Shown here piece after piece: positions 46,863-54,051 of a stretch of DNA of 64,000 nt. The position numbers were made by a program, and so were the translations under genes. Each line of letters begins with the position of its first letter. The first letter of the stretch is position 1. The stretch is from Rudaea sp. 3F27F6. GTDB taxonomy: Bacteria > Pseudomonadota > Gammaproteobacteria > Xanthomonadales > Rhodanobacteraceae. The notes under the pieces are model-generated. The model worked only from the letters and a program-made list of their open reading frames with translations, was not told the origin of the DNA and made no database searches. Where the stretch lies: NCBI RefSeq assembly GCF_005503555.1, contig NZ_SCNG01000005.1, forward strand, positions 124,001 through 188,000. The letters run 5' to 3'.

Positions 46863-47480
46863 CGTGACTTTCTATCGAGCGCGGCACCAAACGCCGCCCT
46901 ACATGAATTGCGGGTATGAAAAAGCCGCCATGCGGCGGCTTCGGGGATTTGTGCTCCGGGACGGAGGTGGCGCGTCCCGGAGCGGACTTACATTCGACTC
47001 AATAGGTCAAGGGCGATTGCCACCATCCACCACGGTATTTCGATCTAGATAGACCTACTCTTTGCCTATTGAATATGGAGCTTGAAAGGTTGAAGCATGA
47101 TTGCACCTTCTGTGTCGATTTACCGGCCAATCGCCGGCATAGTGAGGATAGCAATCAAGGTGGCATGGAAGAAACTGAGAAGGGCAGGATGACCTAGAAG
47201 TCGCCTCGCGAAGGCATAGCTTGAACTATGCTTTCGACTTCCCGAGCTTCGCCATGGCTTTGAGTTTCAAGTTTTCCATACGGATACCTCAAAGTTGGAC
47301 TCGGCCATTTGTGAAGCGGCTGACCGTGGCACCGCAGCCCTGCCATCGCGGTAACGGTGGCGGGGTTTTGGCATTGCAGGTGAAGGTGGGGAGTGCAATC
47401 CTTTTTTTTCCGACAAACTCGTCTTGAACGGTGGCTTTAGTAGGAGCATCATTTCCACAGGGCCAATAGGGGGCACTGCA
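46863..47480. other. Mostly non-coding stretch with two overlapping very small ORFs
   Basis: Contains the terminator and no convincing long gene. Two small frames overlap on the plus strand: 47075-47197 (40 residues, MELERLKHDCTFCVDL, then a charged tail) and 47097-47192 (31 residues, MIAPSVSIYRPIAGIV then RIAIKVAWKKLRRAG). The second has AAAGG seven bases upstream and encodes a cationic amphipathic peptide. Neither is certain. Confidence 0.35.
46919..46939 (-). terminator. Intrinsic terminator for leftward transcripts
   Basis: GCCGCC and GGCGGC (46924-46939) form a stem with a four-base loop; on the minus strand five T follow (46919-46923). It would stop leftward transcripts coming from the accessory region before P_L. 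Confidence 0.75.
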
Positions 47481-48008
47481 ATGGAACTTGGCAAAACTCC
47501 GGGCGGTATAAGTCTCGTCAAATTCATTCGACAAGTTAAGCGGGAGCTTCTGGCGGCAGAGGACAACACCAAGCCATACATGGAGCTTCAGGAGATCAAG
47601 CTCGAAACGCATTTCGAGCTAGTGATCAAAAGCGAAGCCGAGGTTGATTTCTACGTCATCGATGCGAAGCTCGCCGGCGACGCCAAGCAACTCCACAAGG
47701 TGGAACTGAAGTTCAAGCCGCTCCCAAAGGCGCCACCACCAGGACCTCCGGGGCCGAGCGGGAAGAAACATCAGGAATCAGAACAGCCGATCTCTCAGAC
47801 TGAGAAAGAGACTTTCGTGCGGGTTCTGACCGCCTTTGTTGCGGCGATGGGTCTGCCAAAGCAAGAAGGACCTGTCGGTCACGGCCCAACGTTCCGTCCA
47901 GAAGTGGATGTTTCAGGTGACGGTGATATATCCGACGTCATAGAGAAAATCGAAGATATGGGGATACAGGCCCAAGCCGAGGAGAAGTATCAGGCGGGTG
48001 CCGGCTAG
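47481..48008 (+). CDS. Trypsin-co-occurring domain 2 (trypco2)-like protein
   Basis: 175 residues from the ATG at 47481. Residues 1-83 match the trypco2 pattern: GISLVKFIRQVKRELLAAE, a strand LQEIKLETHFELVIKSEAEVDFYVIDAKL and VELKFKPLPK. A Pro-rich linker (APPPGPPGPSGKK) and an acidic helical tail follow. Trypco2 was described as a domain joined to or next to proteases and NTPases in bacterial conflict systems. Here no protease is adjacent; a TIR gene and two membrane-protein genes are. The assignment rests on pattern recall. Confidence 0.6.
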   Translation: MELGKTPGGISLVKFIRQVKRELLAAEDNTKPYMELQEIKLETHFELVIKSEAEVDFYVIDAKLAGDAKQLHKVELKFKPLPKAPPPGPPGPSGKKHQESEQPISQTEKETFVRVLTAFVAAMGLPKQEGPVGHGPTFRPEVDVSGDGDISDVIEKIEDMGIQAQAEEKYQAGAG

Positions 48009-48092
48009 TTGGTAGGTGGTGCCAATCCAGTCAAGGAGATCTCGCCAGGTAAGCGCTCACGGGCTTCGTCCCGAGCCTCCCAGTGCGAGTGA

Positions 48093-48776
48093 TTATGCTT
48101 TGTCGGATTTCGAGTTCTTGGATTCTTTCGAGCCAAGCATTATGCGCAATTGGTGCTCTAGAGCAGATCGAGCAACCGGAAACTTTTCCTGAAAGTAACT
48201 CCAAGCGTCATTCGAGGCACGCTCTTTAACCTCGAGGGCAGCGGCTGGAAGATCTTCGCTTCGATAGTGCATGTAGGTTCTAACTTTCGTTATTTTGTCC
48301 CCCATGCTATTCACAAGTTCTTCTATTTGAGTGCAGACTCTTTCTGGAAGAAAGATACGGTTCTTTTCAAAAAAATCGACGAAGGTAATCAGGGATGTAA
48401 TGGCATTTTCATGCGCCTGTCCTTGTCTTGCTTCATCAGTTCCTTGGGACGCTGAAACAAATGTCGTCGCCGCGGTATTGGCTTCGACGAGCAAGGTATA
48501 TATCTGCACTACTACATCCGCTTGCTTGTCATGGAGCTTGGAGAATCGAACCTGGTGTTCGGTGGCGGCGATGCTTAGTTGAGATCGAAGGCGCTCAATT
48601 TCGACGTCTGCCTGAGCCTTTAGCTGAGCCTTGTGCGTTTCCAGCTTCTGATCGTACTCTGCCTTGATAGCATTCTTTAGTCGCTCGCTAATCCACGACT
48701 TGAATAGCCAGACAAGCAGCCCGGCAACTAAGGCGCTACTGGCAATAGAGCTAACGAGGGTCGGAATTAAATCCAT
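48093..48776 (-). CDS. Membrane-anchored coiled-coil protein
   Basis: 227 residues. N-terminal membrane helix (LVSSIASSALVAGLLVWLF), then a long coiled coil (SERLKNAIKAEYDQKLETHKAQLKAQADVEIERLRSQL) and a helical domain (KQADVVVQIYTLLVEAN and FVDFFEKNRIFLPERVCTQIEELVN). Such one-helix, coiled-coil proteins are widespread as orphan genes in prophages and islands; function unknown. It lies downstream of the TIR pair on the same strand. Confidence 0.7.
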   Translation of the reverse strand: MDLIPTLVSSIASSALVAGLLVWLFKSWISERLKNAIKAEYDQKLETHKAQLKAQADVEIERLRSQLSIAATEHQVRFSKLHDKQADVVVQIYTLLVEANTAATTFVSASQGTDEARQGQAHENAITSLITFVDFFEKNRIFLPERVCTQIEELVNSMGDKITKVRTYMHYRSEDLPAAALEVKERASNDAWSYFQEKFPVARSALEHQLRIMLGSKESKNSKSDKA

Positions 48777-48822
48777 CGATCATTCATATTTGCCGATCAC
48801 TGAGCCTCGACGGTCTAGGATC

Positions 48823-49179
48823 TCACTTCTTCAACGCAATCAGAATCATGACCACCATCGACAGTACGTTTATTAGGAAGTTGATGAGCACGGAGATGAC
48901 CTTGGGTAGCTTCAGGTCATCGACCTTCGAGCTGGCATGGGCGTAGTTCAGAACGAGTAGGGCGAGTCCGATTCCCCCAATGGTCCACCCAAATGCGTCA
49001 TTCAGAGGCGCCGGGGCTTTAAAGAACTCTGGATGTTCGCGGAGATAGTCGCCACCCGCAATGAGTGATCCGCTAATACCAATGTTCCGAATGTAATCGA
49101 AGACGTACTTAATCGCATCGCTTCGAAGGATGTCGTGATTCGTCCAGCCGCGAGATTCCTGGTCAGGACTATTTTTCAT
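48823..49179 (-). CDS. Small membrane protein paired with a TIR gene
   Basis: 118 residues. Two membrane segments: FGWTIGGIGLALLVLNYAHA and KVISVLINFLINVLSMVVMILIAL, with a soluble N-terminal region (GWTNHDILRSDAIKYVFDYIRN). It follows the TIR gene by 32 bp on the same strand and is probably co-transcribed. It could be a membrane partner or effector, which is inferred only from pairing. Confidence 0.7.
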   Translation of the reverse strand: MKNSPDQESRGWTNHDILRSDAIKYVFDYIRNIGISGSLIAGGDYLREHPEFFKAPAPLNDAFGWTIGGIGLALLVLNYAHASSKVDDLKLPKVISVLINFLINVLSMVVMILIALKK

Positions 49180-49211
49180 CTTGGCAAAGTGTAAGTCGCA
49201 CGGCTCTCAAC

Positions 49212-49853
49212 CTAGCTCACGCCTGAGTCAGCCCATCTGCAGGACTGACAGTGTTGCTCCCAATAGCTGTCACCGTACCCCAGATATTGTCCACTTGTTG
49301 TGATTGGCGAGAGGCACCACGGGCATACTTGAATACGATGTCCGTTGAATGTCACCGAGATTGATTGCTTACGCAGGATGTTCGGTGGAGGCCCAAGTGC
49401 CTTAATAAAGCCAACGAGTAGATCGTCATCACTTACGTTGCTTTGAATGCTTACCTTGTCCGCGAGATATGGCGAGTACCCCACCATCTCTCGATAAGTG
49501 ATCTCGTGCCAAATGGGCAGAATGCGTTTTTCGCCCGTTGCAATGGATATTGCATTGAGGGAATCCAGTTCGTATTGCGGCCAGTTTTTCTTGAAGAAAC
49601 TGTGGCTTAGAACCACGGCGCCAAAGCGACTCTTTATTAGCCCGGCATCGATGGATCTGCGCAGAGAGTCGCCAAGCGAAAGGGAAAACTCGTCGTACCA
49701 GACTTGGTAACCGTATCCGACAAGTAGGGTGACTAGGCGCCGGACAATGGATTCCTTGTCTTCCGAGGCATGAGAGATGAATACGTCAAACTCGTACTTT
49801 GTTTGGTCGGGCGCGTCTTGGGCCACACGTATCCCCTGATACTGAGGTCGCAA
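49212..49853 (-). CDS. TIR domain protein with C-terminal zinc ribbon
   Basis: 213 residues. TIR domain: FDVFISHASEDKESIVRRLVTLL (residues 22-44), VWYDEFSLSLGDSLRRSIDAGL (51-72), GAVVLSHSFFKKNWPQYELDSL (78-99) with Glu95 in the position of the catalytic glutamate of NAD-cleaving TIR domains, and LPIWHEI. A C-terminal ribbon has CPWC (177-180) and CxxC (202-205). Bacterial TIR proteins often cleave NAD in anti-phage defence. It sits in the immunity region like lambda's rex genes, so defence against other phages is a fair inference. Confidence 0.8.
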   Translation of the reverse strand: MRPQYQGIRVAQDAPDQTKYEFDVFISHASEDKESIVRRLVTLLVGYGYQVWYDEFSLSLGDSLRRSIDAGLIKSRFGAVVLSHSFFKKNWPQYELDSLNAISIATGEKRILPIWHEITYREMVGYSPYLADKVSIQSNVSDDDLLVGFIKALGPPPNILRKQSISVTFNGHRIQVCPWCLSPITTSGQYLGYGDSYWEQHCQSCRWADSGVS

Positions 49854-49979
49854 TTTTCAGCGGCATTCCGTCTCTACAACTTCTTTATCGCGAACCTGGT
49901 CGAAGCTACTTCCCCGCATTCGGCTCGGGGCTCTCGGCTGATGTTGGATCGTGCATAGCTCCTCCAAGACGTTCTTTCC

Positions 49980-50240
49980 CTAAGTGCGCACCACTGGAGC
50001 CAATCGAAGTGGCTCCTCCATCATCTCGGAATTGCTAAACACATTATCGGCGTCAATCTCACTTCCATTCGCCGCTAACAAGAGCCTGGCGCGCAAATCA
50101 GTTGCATCACGGTCGATGATAAATGATCCTGACCCGTCTTCGTGGGAGATCGCCAGTCCATATTTTGCGTAGATGGCAAGGATATCGCGGACAAATGCTT
50201 GCGACTTTGCGCGATCGAGGCGCTTAAACGGCTCATCCAT
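49980..50240 (-). CDS. Small hypothetical protein
   Basis: 86 residues with GAGGAAACC before the ATG at 50238-50240. Segments RDILAIYAKYGLAISHEDGSGSFIIDRDATDLRARLLLA and FSNSEMMEEPLRLAPVVRT. No family recognised. It lies between the repressor gene and the TIR gene and is read leftward. Confidence 0.6.
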   Translation of the reverse strand: MDEPFKRLDRAKSQAFVRDILAIYAKYGLAISHEDGSGSFIIDRDATDLRARLLLAANGSEIDADNVFSNSEMMEEPLRLAPVVRT

Positions 50241-50504
50241 CCAGGTTTCCTCTTACATTCATTGCCGCCGCCGATATCCCAAGTAACTTCGCCGCCATAG
50301 CTTCCAGGCATGACTAGAACTTTACCCCGGCATTGGGATAGAAACTTTGGAAGCTCAATGAGGTAACGGCAATTCCACGAATGCCTGTTGCGAGCTCCGC
50401 TATAACTAATTGATTATATAGAATCTCACGCTGTGCGAGATTGTTTTGATTTCATGTCCCTCACCAGGGGGAAACCATGAAATTTGATCCATTCGATCCA
50501 AAGT

Positions 50505-51041
50505 TCAGGGCTTGGTGCGCCGAGCAGGACCGGCGCGCCGCCGCACTCTGTCTTCCGCTGCCTCGATACTCTGAATTGTGCGAGCGCTACCTAAGAGCCT
50601 GCCAAGAAGAGCATGGTGCGGCGAGAAATGGCGCTCGCTACAAATCGCCTCCAGGTCAGCGGCGAATGCCTCTGCTGAGCCTGGTACCTGGCGCAAGAGA
50701 GCGACCGCAAGACTCTCAACCGCGATGTGAACCGCAGTCACGTTGTCATCTGCGCGTCGTTCGGGAGTGAAAATCGCGATGGCGTCCTCGGTCCTGTTCG
50801 GCCTGAGCTCACGATAGGCGGAACTGATCTTGGCTGGATCATCAATTCCCAGTGCGGCTGCGAGCGCTGGGGCGCGTTTTGCGGAAACCGGCTCTTTTCC
50901 TTCCATCCATTGCCAGATGGATCCCTGAGTCACGCCGACTTCGACTCCGATGGCCTCCTGAGACTTCGTAGACCGCTCAACTGCGGCCTTGATAGTCGCG
51001 GCCATCGCGCGTTCTTCATCGCTGAGAGTTCGTTTACCCAT
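50505..51041 (-). CDS. CI-like phage repressor lacking a peptidase domain
   Basis: 178 residues from the ATG at 51039-51041. Helix-turn-helix in residues about 20-75: SQEAIGVEVGVTQGSIWQWMEGKEPVSAKRAPALAAALGI, then a mainly helical region (VTAVHIAVESLAVALL, AEAFAADLEAIC). No S24/LexA peptidase motif (no Ser-Lys dyad region) is seen, so RecA-stimulated self-cleavage is not expected. The gene is leftward, starts right beside operator O_R3 and faces the Cro-like gene, the lambda arrangement. Confidence 0.8.
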   Translation of the reverse strand: MGKRTLSDEERAMAATIKAAVERSTKSQEAIGVEVGVTQGSIWQWMEGKEPVSAKRAPALAAALGIDDPAKISSAYRELRPNRTEDAIAIFTPERRADDNVTAVHIAVESLAVALLRQVPGSAEAFAADLEAICSERHFSPHHALLGRLLGSARTIQSIEAAEDRVRRRAGPARRTKP

Positions 51042-51042
51042 A

Positions 51043-51119
51043 ACTAGCTAGGCTACTAACTGCGGCTTCTATCCGCCACGAGCTAAGCTATTTACAAATA
51101 CTAGCCAAGCTAGTATGGT
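51043..51119 (+). promoter_or_regulatory. Operator region O_R1-O_R3 and predicted promoter P_R
   Basis: O_R1 ACTAGC-CAA-GCTAGT (51100-51114) is a perfect dyad within a longer 19-bp one. O_R2 is ACGAGC-TAA-GCTATT (51078-51092) and O_R3 ACTAGC-TAG-GCTACT (51043-51057). P_R: -35 TTTACA (51091-51096), 17 bp, -10 TATGGT (51114-51119). O_R1 lies in the spacer and O_R2 over the -35, exactly as at P_L. O_R3 covers the region just before the repressor ATG. Confidence 0.8.
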
Positions 51120-51125
51120 GCGAGA

Positions 51126-51356
51126 ATGAAGCTCGCCGACTACATATCCGATTCCGAACAACGCAATCAACTTGCTGATGCGGTTGGAACAAGCGCCCAG
51201 TACCTATGGCAGCTTTCAATTGCATGGCGTGGCAAGCGCGCCAGCAAGGTTATGGCGCAGGCAATCGAGCGCGAGACCAACGGCGCAGTAACACGCTCTG
51301 ATCTGCGCCCCGACATCTGGCCCGAGCTTTCGGCGCCGAAGAAGAAGGCCGCGTGA
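51126..51356 (+). CDS. Cro-like repressor (YdaS/Cro family)
   Basis: 76 residues. Starts KLADYISDSEQRNQLADAVGTSAQYLWQLSIAWRGKRASKVMAQAIERETNGAVTRSDLRPDIWPEL, the familiar Cro/YdaS sequence with helix-turn-helix and the C-terminal GxVTRxxLRPDxWPxL tail. The ATG is 7 bases after the -10 of P_R, so the transcript should begin at or beside the start codon and lack a ribosome site. It is expected to bind the same operators as the CI-like protein. Confidence 0.9.
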   Translation: MKLADYISDSEQRNQLADAVGTSAQYLWQLSIAWRGKRASKVMAQAIERETNGAVTRSDLRPDIWPELSAPKKKAA

Positions 51357-51439
51357 GATGGGCATCCGTGTACGCCTCTGTAGGGCACTTCGATTCCGGC
51401 TCGGAATCGAGCATATGCCGAGCCAGCCGGCTCTGGCGG

Positions 51440-51742
51440 TCAGTTCATTGGCTTCAAACCGATCAGCGACGGAAGAACATGCTGATGGAATTGGTCGGGG
51501 AGAAGCTCCTTGAGCGAATTCTCGAAGCTTGTGACGCTCTCGTCTGGCATCCCCTGTAGAACATATTCCACGTCCTTCCGTGCGAGGCCGTCTATCAGGT
51601 ATCGGGTGAAATCGGGGTTGTGCTGTGCTGCGTATGCGAGCGCTCGAATGACGATCGCCTCGGCTCTCGATTTCGCTGCCAGCGTGGCTATTTGCTTGGC
51701 GATTTGCTCGGAAGTCGCGGCGAGTTCCATTAAGACGTCCAT
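51440..51742 (-). CDS. Hypothetical protein opposite to the early rightward operon
   Basis: 100 residues with CGGAGC before the ATG at 51740-51742. Helical: LAATSEQIAKQIATLAAKSRAEAIVIRALAYAAQHNPDFTRYLIDGL. Encoded against cro and cII. No family recognised. Overlaps no other likely gene. Confidence 0.6.
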   Translation of the reverse strand: MDVLMELAATSEQIAKQIATLAAKSRAEAIVIRALAYAAQHNPDFTRYLIDGLARKDVEYVLQGMPDESVTSFENSLKELLPDQFHQHVLPSLIGLKPMN

Positions 51743-51953
51743 TTTTGCTCCGGTGGCGGGTGAGTGGCGAGAAAAGTCGGAATCCTATCACCGTAGCACC
51801 GTAATTCTTTCCCGCGCCACGCGTCTGCACATCCTCGCAACCAACCTCCTTTCGGTCACGGTGGAATTTGCGCGCGGCGTTTTTCTTCAACTCGTCCATT
51901 GCCGCCACGGTAGCTGGGGCAGAGACTGACTTCTACGTGCATTCGGAGATCCT

Positions 51954-52409
51954 ATGAACGTCGGCGATGCTGCCTACAAGACTGTGCACGATTATCCGGG
52001 CGGAAGCGTTGCGCTGGCGCCGCGGATGGCGATGTCTGATGCAGTCTTGCGAAACAAGGTCAACCCGAACTGCTCGTCGCATCACCTGACGTTGGCAGAG
52101 GCGGATTCGATGATGACCCTAACCAATGATCTACAGATCTTGCGGTCACTCGCGGCAAATCACGGTTGCGCAATAGTGCCGCTCGAACCTGTGCAGACAG
52201 ATTCATTGCTGAATCTCTCCCTCGAAGAGAACGCCGCGAATGGGCGATTGATGGAGACCATCCATTCCGCAGTTGCCGATGGCGTGATCACGCAGAACGA
52301 GCTTCGCCATATCTGTGCTGCGGGCAACCAAGTGCAGTCCGTCCTGATCGCTCTTATCGCGCGACTGACGGCGAGCGCCAAAGCTCCAGCGCTGCGGCCT
52401 GTCGCATAA
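51954..52409 (+). CDS. CII family phage regulatory protein
   Basis: 151 residues with CGGAGATCC before the ATG. Starts MNVGDAAYKTVHDYPGGSVALAPRMAMSDAVLRNKVNP, the hallmark of the phage CP76/CII-type activator family (PF06892). A C-terminal helical half follows (AVADGVITQNELRHICAAGNQVQSVLIALIARL). It probably helps choose lysogeny by activating early promoters. First gene after cro in the rightward operon. Confidence 0.88.
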   Translation: MNVGDAAYKTVHDYPGGSVALAPRMAMSDAVLRNKVNPNCSSHHLTLAEADSMMTLTNDLQILRSLAANHGCAIVPLEPVQTDSLLNLSLEENAANGRLMETIHSAVADGVITQNELRHICAAGNQVQSVLIALIARLTASAKAPALRPVA

Positions 52410-52495
52410 CCCCAGAAACCGTCGACGTAATTGGGGACTTTCGACCCCTGGAAAACGCGAAAACCACACTATCGTTGCCGAAACGGAGGGCGAAG

Positions 52496-52801
52496 ATGGC
52501 AAGAGACAATTTAGCGAAGAAGGTCGTCAACAGCATTGCGCTGGAGGCGTACTCGCTCAAGAAGTCGAGCCGACAGGTGCTGGAGAAGTCGGACAGGCTC
52601 CGGGCATACATGCAGCTCGGGGGCAAGCAGCTACCCAATCATATCCGTCTGTACCCGCAAGATTGGCTGGACATCGATCGCGTTGTGCGGGACCAATCGG
52701 AGGGTAAACGTACCGCGCGTGACGTGACATGGGGGTGCGTTCCGCTAGCACGCTCAGACGAGCCAGAGGAAGCCTTTGCTCTGAAGGCCGAAGCCGCATG
52801 A
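52496..52801 (+). CDS. Phage hypothetical protein
   Basis: 101 residues with GGAGGGCGAAG before the ATG at 52496. Reads NLAKKVVNSIALEAYSLKKSSRQVLEKSDRLRAYMQLG, then HIRLYPQDWLDIDRVVRDQSEGKRTARDVTWGCVPLA. Basic N-terminal half, acidic tail. No family recognised. The stop overlaps the next ATG by ATGA. Confidence 0.7.
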   Translation: MARDNLAKKVVNSIALEAYSLKKSSRQVLEKSDRLRAYMQLGGKQLPNHIRLYPQDWLDIDRVVRDQSEGKRTARDVTWGCVPLARSDEPEEAFALKAEAA

Positions 52802-52977
52802 ACGTACACGATCAGCGGCTCTTGGAAATTCTCGTGCAGCGAAATCGCGAAGCTGCACGCCTCCTTGATTCCATCGATTCGCCTGAGGCGAGAGCTTGCG
52901 CACGTCAGCTTGAGCGTGCGCTGGACGACCTTGTGATTCGGAACGAAGCGATGCCATTCCTCAGGGCGAGCATATGA
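52798..52977 (+). CDS. Small phage protein
   Basis: 59 residues, ATGA-coupled to both neighbours. Helical: LLEILVQRNREAARLLDSI and ARACARQLERALDDLVIRNEAM. No family recognised. Confidence 0.65.
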   Translation: MNVHDQRLLEILVQRNREAARLLDSIDSPEARACARQLERALDDLVIRNEAMPFLRASI

Positions 52978-53189
52978 GAGAAGCCATCATCGCGTTTCGC
53001 CAGCGACTGAACGATTGGCGCCACGAGCGCCGAATCCAAAAGCTGTACGTAGCGTTCACGAACATCTATTACCACCAGTTCTCGCTGCCCCAAAAGTTGG
53101 CTGCATGGGATGCGTACTGCGTTGCCGTTAGTCAGCGCTCGCCAAAACAGATCGAGCGTATGGAGCGCGCGAAGGGGCTAAGGGCCTAA
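52974..53189 (+). CDS. Small phage protein
   Basis: 71 residues, starting in the preceding stop. Reads AIIAFRQRLNDWRHERRIQKLYVAFTNIYYHQ, then PQKLAAWDAYCVAVSQRSPKQIERME. Basic and aromatic. No family recognised. Confidence 0.65.
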   Translation: MREAIIAFRQRLNDWRHERRIQKLYVAFTNIYYHQFSLPQKLAAWDAYCVAVSQRSPKQIERMERAKGLRA

Positions 53190-53193
53190 TCGA

Positions 53194-54051
53194 ATGAGTT
53201 CCGACGCGCGCATTGCTACTTCGCTTCCATCTCACCCTAAGACCAAGAAGCTCCGAAAGAGACTTGGCGGAGAGGGCTGTTGGGCGTTGATCTGTCTATT
53301 CCTCTTCGTGGCCGAAAATCGACCGAGCGGTGATCTCTCCGGCATGACAGTGGAGGATATCGAGCTTGCGGCGAATTGGGGCGGCGACGATGGCGCGCTC
53401 GTCGCCGCATTACTCGATGTTCGCTTTCTCGACGGCGCAGATGGGCACTATTCGGTCCATGATTGGTCAGAACACAATCCCTGGGCTGCAGGCTCTACAG
53501 ATCGCAGCGAGTCATCGAAATGGGCTGCGCTTTGCAAGCGCTATGGCCGCGATGGCGCTGCGGAACGCATGCCGGAGTATGCGACCCGCATGCGACCCGC
53601 ACCCGAACCGCATGCGCCACGCACAAATCCGCAATGCGATCCGGATGCCCCGCTTCCGTCTCCGTCTCCGTCTCCGATTCCAAAAGAAGGGGAAAGCGCG
53701 GCTGACGCCGCCCCTCCGACTGCAAAACCCGCAAGCAAAGTGGCGTTTCGTGTCTGGCTGCGCTCGCTGCCAGAGGGCTCAATGGCGATTCCTGAGGATC
53801 ACGCCGTCTTCGCCTACGCGGAGCGAGTGGGAATTCCTGCGGAGTTCCTGAAACTGGCATGGGATTGGTTTCAACGACGGTATTCGCAAAGCGAGAAAAA
53901 ATACTCTGCGAGAGGCTGGCCAAAAATTTTCCAGGACTCGGTAGAGGGCAATTGGGCGAAGGCTTGGTGGGTGGATCCGGGCGGTGAGTACAAGCTCACC
54001 ACAGTAGGACTGCAACTGCAGCGCGCAATGGCGCCGGATGCCGCAGCATGA
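53194..54051 (+). CDS. Phage replication protein (initiator/primosome-like)
   Basis: 285 residues directly before the DnaB-like helicase and overlapping it by ATGA. The N-terminal part (RIATSLPSHPKTKKLRKRLGGEGCWALICLFLFVAENRPSGDL, then YSVHDWSEHNPWAAGS) matches phage replisome-organiser proteins that begin with a winged-helix. A Pro/Ser-rich linker (PLPSPSPSPIPKEGES) follows, then a helical C-terminal domain (FLKLAWDWFQRRYSQSEKKYSARGWPKIFQDSVEGNWAKAWW) of the helicase-loading type. Its job is probably origin binding and helicase loading; the origin may lie inside this gene, as in lambda O. Confidence 0.8.
   Translation: MSSDARIATSLPSHPKTKKLRKRLGGEGCWALICLFLFVAENRPSGDLSGMTVEDIELAANWGGDDGALVAALLDVRFLDGADGHYSVHDWSEHNPWAAGSTDRSESSKWAALCKRYGRDGAAERMPEYATRMRPAPEPHAPRTNPQCDPDAPLPSPSPSPIPKEGESAADAAPPTAKPASKVAFRVWLRSLPEGSMAIPEDHAVFAYAERVGIPAEFLKLAWDWFQRRYSQSEKKYSARGWPKIFQDSVEGNWAKAWWVDPGGEYKLTTVGLQLQRAMAPDAAA

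Noticed and set aside
47221-47427. 68-codon plus-strand ORF before the trypco2-like gene
   Set aside because: TTG start, no ribosome site, no clear protein character.
50477-50770. 97-codon plus-strand ORF with good ribosome site opposite the CI-like gene
   Set aside because: Almost wholly antisense to the repressor gene and without recognisable features beyond the first few residues; a short overlapping gene cannot be excluded but is not supported.
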